DNA of 64,000 nt, from the NCBI GenBank assembly GCA_024742455.1, contig JANSYL010000005.1:124001-188000 (forward strand), read 5' to 3'. The position numbers and the translations under genes are program-made. This document shows, piece by piece, positions 62,209 to 64,000 of this stretch (position 1 is its first letter; every line of letters starts with the position of its first letter). The notes under the pieces were generated by a model. That model did no database searches, was not told the DNA's origin, and worked only from the letters and a program-made list of their open reading frames with translations. Source of the DNA: Paracoccaceae bacterium. Lineage in GTDB: Bacteria; Pseudomonadota; Alphaproteobacteria; Rhodobacterales; Rhodobacteraceae.

Positions 62209-64000
62209 ATGCTATTCGGATTGGATGGGGTCGAGGTCGGTCTGATCATCGTCTTCCTGACCCTCTTTGCGGGTATCATGACCGGGTTCCCGGTGGCCTT
62301 TGCCATCGGCGGCGCCGGTGTCATCTCCTTCGCGATCATCGCCGCGCTCGACAGTGCGGGGTTGCTGATCCACCAGGCCGTCGACAGCGGATCGGCGGAA
62401 TATGCCGCGCTGATCGCAGAGGGCGTGGTCAGGGAAAGCATATCCGTTTTCCGATACCCCGAATTGCCCAGGATCGAGGAACCGGTCTTCCCAGGCGGCT
62501 GGGAAGTCGCGATGGAGCGCAACATCTCGTTTATCGTGAACCGGATGAACGAGCGCGTGATCGCGGGCCAGTCGATCGAAACCCTGCTGGCGGTTCTGAT
62601 GTTCGTCCTGATGGGCATCACGCTGGAACGGTCCCGCATTGCCGAGGATCTGCTGACGACGATGGCCAAGGTGTTCGGCCCGCTGCCGGGCGGTCTGGCC
62701 GTGTCGATCGTGATGGTCGGTGCGTTCCTTGCCGCGTCGACGGGGATCGTCGGCGCCACCGTGGTGACCATGGGCCTGCTGGCCCTGCCCACGATGCTCA
62801 GGAACAATTACTCGCCGGAACTGGCGACGGGCGTGATCGCCGCGTCGGGCACGCTGGGGCAGATCATCCCGCCCTCGATCGTGATCGTTCTTCTGGGCAC
62901 ACTGGTGGGCGACCTTTATGCCACCGGGCAGGAAACCCGCGCCCAGCTTGCGGGGTGTAACGATGCGCTGACCTTCCTGGGCGAGCCTGCGGTTCTGTCG
63001 GTGGGCACGCTGTTCCAGGCGGCGCTTTTGCCGGGCCTGTTCCTGGCCGGTCTATACGCCGTCTATGCATTCGGCTTTGCCCTGGCGCGGCCGCAAAGCG
63101 CGCCGCCGGTGCAGATGGATGGCACCTCGGGTGAGGCGGTAACGCGGGGCGAGGCGCTGACCTGGTTCCTGTTTGCCCCGGTCGGCCTGATCGCGGCGGT
63201 GGTGATTTCGGCCAGCACCGGCCTGATCGGCACCCAGACCATAACCGTGTCCGATTATGCCGAACGCGCCGAGGGGCCCGCGCTCAGGACCAACGTGTCC
63301 GAGCAGTGCCAGGCCTCGATGATCGACTTGCATGGCCAGGACGTCTGGGATGCGTCGGTCGCGCAGCGTGCCGCGATGGCTGAAGCCGGTGAAACCGAAG
63401 AGGTCGTCGAACTGACCGAGGAAGAGCGGACCGAGGCGCTGGCCGCAGCACTGGTCAATGCAGCGCCGATCGGGTCGGGTGTCGCCGCGATTTTCACCCT
63501 GCTCGCGCTGATCCTGATCATCGCGCGCGGTGTCTCGCCCTCCGCCACCCCGGTGCCGCTGCTGATCGGCGGGCTTGGCGTGGTTTTGGCGGCGATGGCG
63601 GATATCCTGTTCATCTCACCGCTGACAGGACCGGCGGCGACATTCCTGATCATGGCGATCCCGCTGGCGATCACGCTTTACGGAACGAAAGTGGCGATGG
63701 GACGGATGGCGCAGAACGAATTGCTGCGCGTCGTTTTCCCGCCGCTTGTCCTGATCGTGGCGGTGCTTGGCTCGATCCTTGGGGGCATCACGAACCCGAC
63801 ACCCGCGGCGGCGCTCGGCGCGGCAGGGGCCATCATGCTGGCGGCCTATCGCAAGCTGAAGGAAGAAAACGGCCCCGCCAAGATCGTCATTTGGGCAAGC
63901 TTTGCCCTCGTGATCATGATCCTGTTCGGTGTCAATTTCGACCTGCGCATCACGCGTGAGGTCGTGCCTTTTGCCGACTGGGTCGCCTATGTGATCGCTC
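62209..64000 (+). CDS. TRAP transporter large permease (DctM type), 3' end outside window
   Basis: Main transport subunit, open for 597 codons to the window edge, longer than the usual 430 aa DctM. DctM features are VGLIIVFLTLFAGIMTGFPV at the start, GTLGQIIPPSIVIVLLG at 214-230 and GGITNPTPAAALGAAGAIML near 525-544. Two hydrophilic insertions stand out: residues about 50-105 and an acidic stretch at about 345-415 with AEAGETEEVVELTEEERTEA. ATG 62209 follows TGAGGGGATT. It belongs to the mannitol/chloroaromatic TRAP subclass. Confidence 0.92.
   Translation, partial: MLFGLDGVEVGLIIVFLTLFAGIMTGFPVAFAIGGAGVISFAIIAALDSAGLLIHQAVDSGSAEYAALIAEGVVRESISVFRYPELPRIEEPVFPGGWEVAMERNISFIVNRMNERVIAGQSIETLLAVLMFVLMGITLERSRIAEDLLTTMAKVFGPLPGGLAVSIVMVGAFLAASTGIVGATVVTMGLLALPTMLRNNYSPELATGVIAASGTLGQIIPPSIVIVLLGTLVGDLYATGQETRAQLAGCNDALTFLGEPAVLSVGTLFQAALLPGLFLAGLYAVYAFGFALARPQSAPPVQMDGTSGEAVTRGEALTWFLFAPVGLIAAVVISASTGLIGTQTITVSDYAERAEGPALRTNVSEQCQASMIDLHGQDVWDASVAQRAAMAEAGETEEVVELTEEERTEALAAALVNAAPIGSGVAAIFTLLALILIIARGVSPSATPVPLLIGGLGVVLAAMADILFISPLTGPAATFLIMAIPLAITLYGTKVAMGRMAQNELLRVVFPPLVLIVAVLGSILGGITNPTPAAALGAAGAIMLAAYRKLKEENGPAKIVIWASFALVIMILFGVNFDLRITREVVPFADWVAYVIA

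Overview
The window comes from a GC-rich alphaproteobacterium of the order Rhodobacterales, most likely a marine roseobacter-type organism. The evidence is a Rhodobacter-type gene transfer agent (GTA) cluster ending in cysE, the irr-fabA-fabB-fabI block, the ppiD-trpE and trpGDC-moaC-moeA-lexA blocks, an alphaproteobacterial GTTC-N7-GTTC SOS operator, and abundant TRAP transport. I found no tRNA, rRNA, CRISPR array, transposase or integrase.

Region 1 (1-15.9 kb) is a colinear GTA structural cluster on the + strand. In order it encodes a small terminase-like protein (cut by the window edge), large terminase, portal, a small gp3.5-like protein, prohead protease, major capsid, head-tail connector, closure and terminator proteins, tail tube, two small tail-assembly proteins, a short (221 aa) tape measure, distal tail, hub, NlpC/P60 peptidase, a 1464 aa host-specificity protein and a DUF2793 protein, followed by cysE. 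The 1464 aa protein carries what looks like an inserted beta-rich domain of about 170 residues inside its TIM-barrel-like region.

Region 2 (16-24.3 kb) holds a PreA-like flavoenzyme without the usual Fe-S tail, a periplasmic solute-binding protein, typA, two small membrane proteins, irr, the unsaturated fatty-acid genes fabA-fabB-fabI and an FKBP/SlyD-like isomerase.

Region 3 (24.4-34.4 kb) is metabolic: a HAD / hydrolase / PLP-dehydratase operon, a Tet-type MFS exporter with a palindromic operator, pcaD-pcaB of the beta-ketoadipate pathway, an alcohol dehydrogenase, an enolase-superfamily dehydratase with a FadR-type regulator, and an OmpA-like lipoprotein.

Region 4 (34.5-50.8 kb) holds DNA repair and housekeeping genes: an Ada/Ogt-like methyltransferase, nth, a PfkB kinase, lexA with a triple GTTC operator, moeA, moaC, trpC, trpD, trpG, a divergent polysaccharide deacetylase, trpE, ppiD, an aminotransferase, ssb and a lytic transglycosylase.

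Region 5 (50.8-58.6 kb) holds a Rieske oxygenase, ilvN, a BCCT transporter with a Usp protein, a secreted protein of unclear start, a BrnT/BrnA toxin-antitoxin pair and ilvB. ilvB is preceded by an attenuator: a leader peptide with consecutive Ile-Val-Leu-Val codons, a competing hairpin and a strong intrinsic terminator.

Region 6 (58.6-64 kb) is a TRAP transporter with two tandem TakP-like binding proteins, one long DctQ and one long DctM that runs off the window.

A short dispersed intergenic repeat (a GC stem, then GAGGTATTT, then GAAAGCAAAGA) occurs in four clear copies and two diverged ones.
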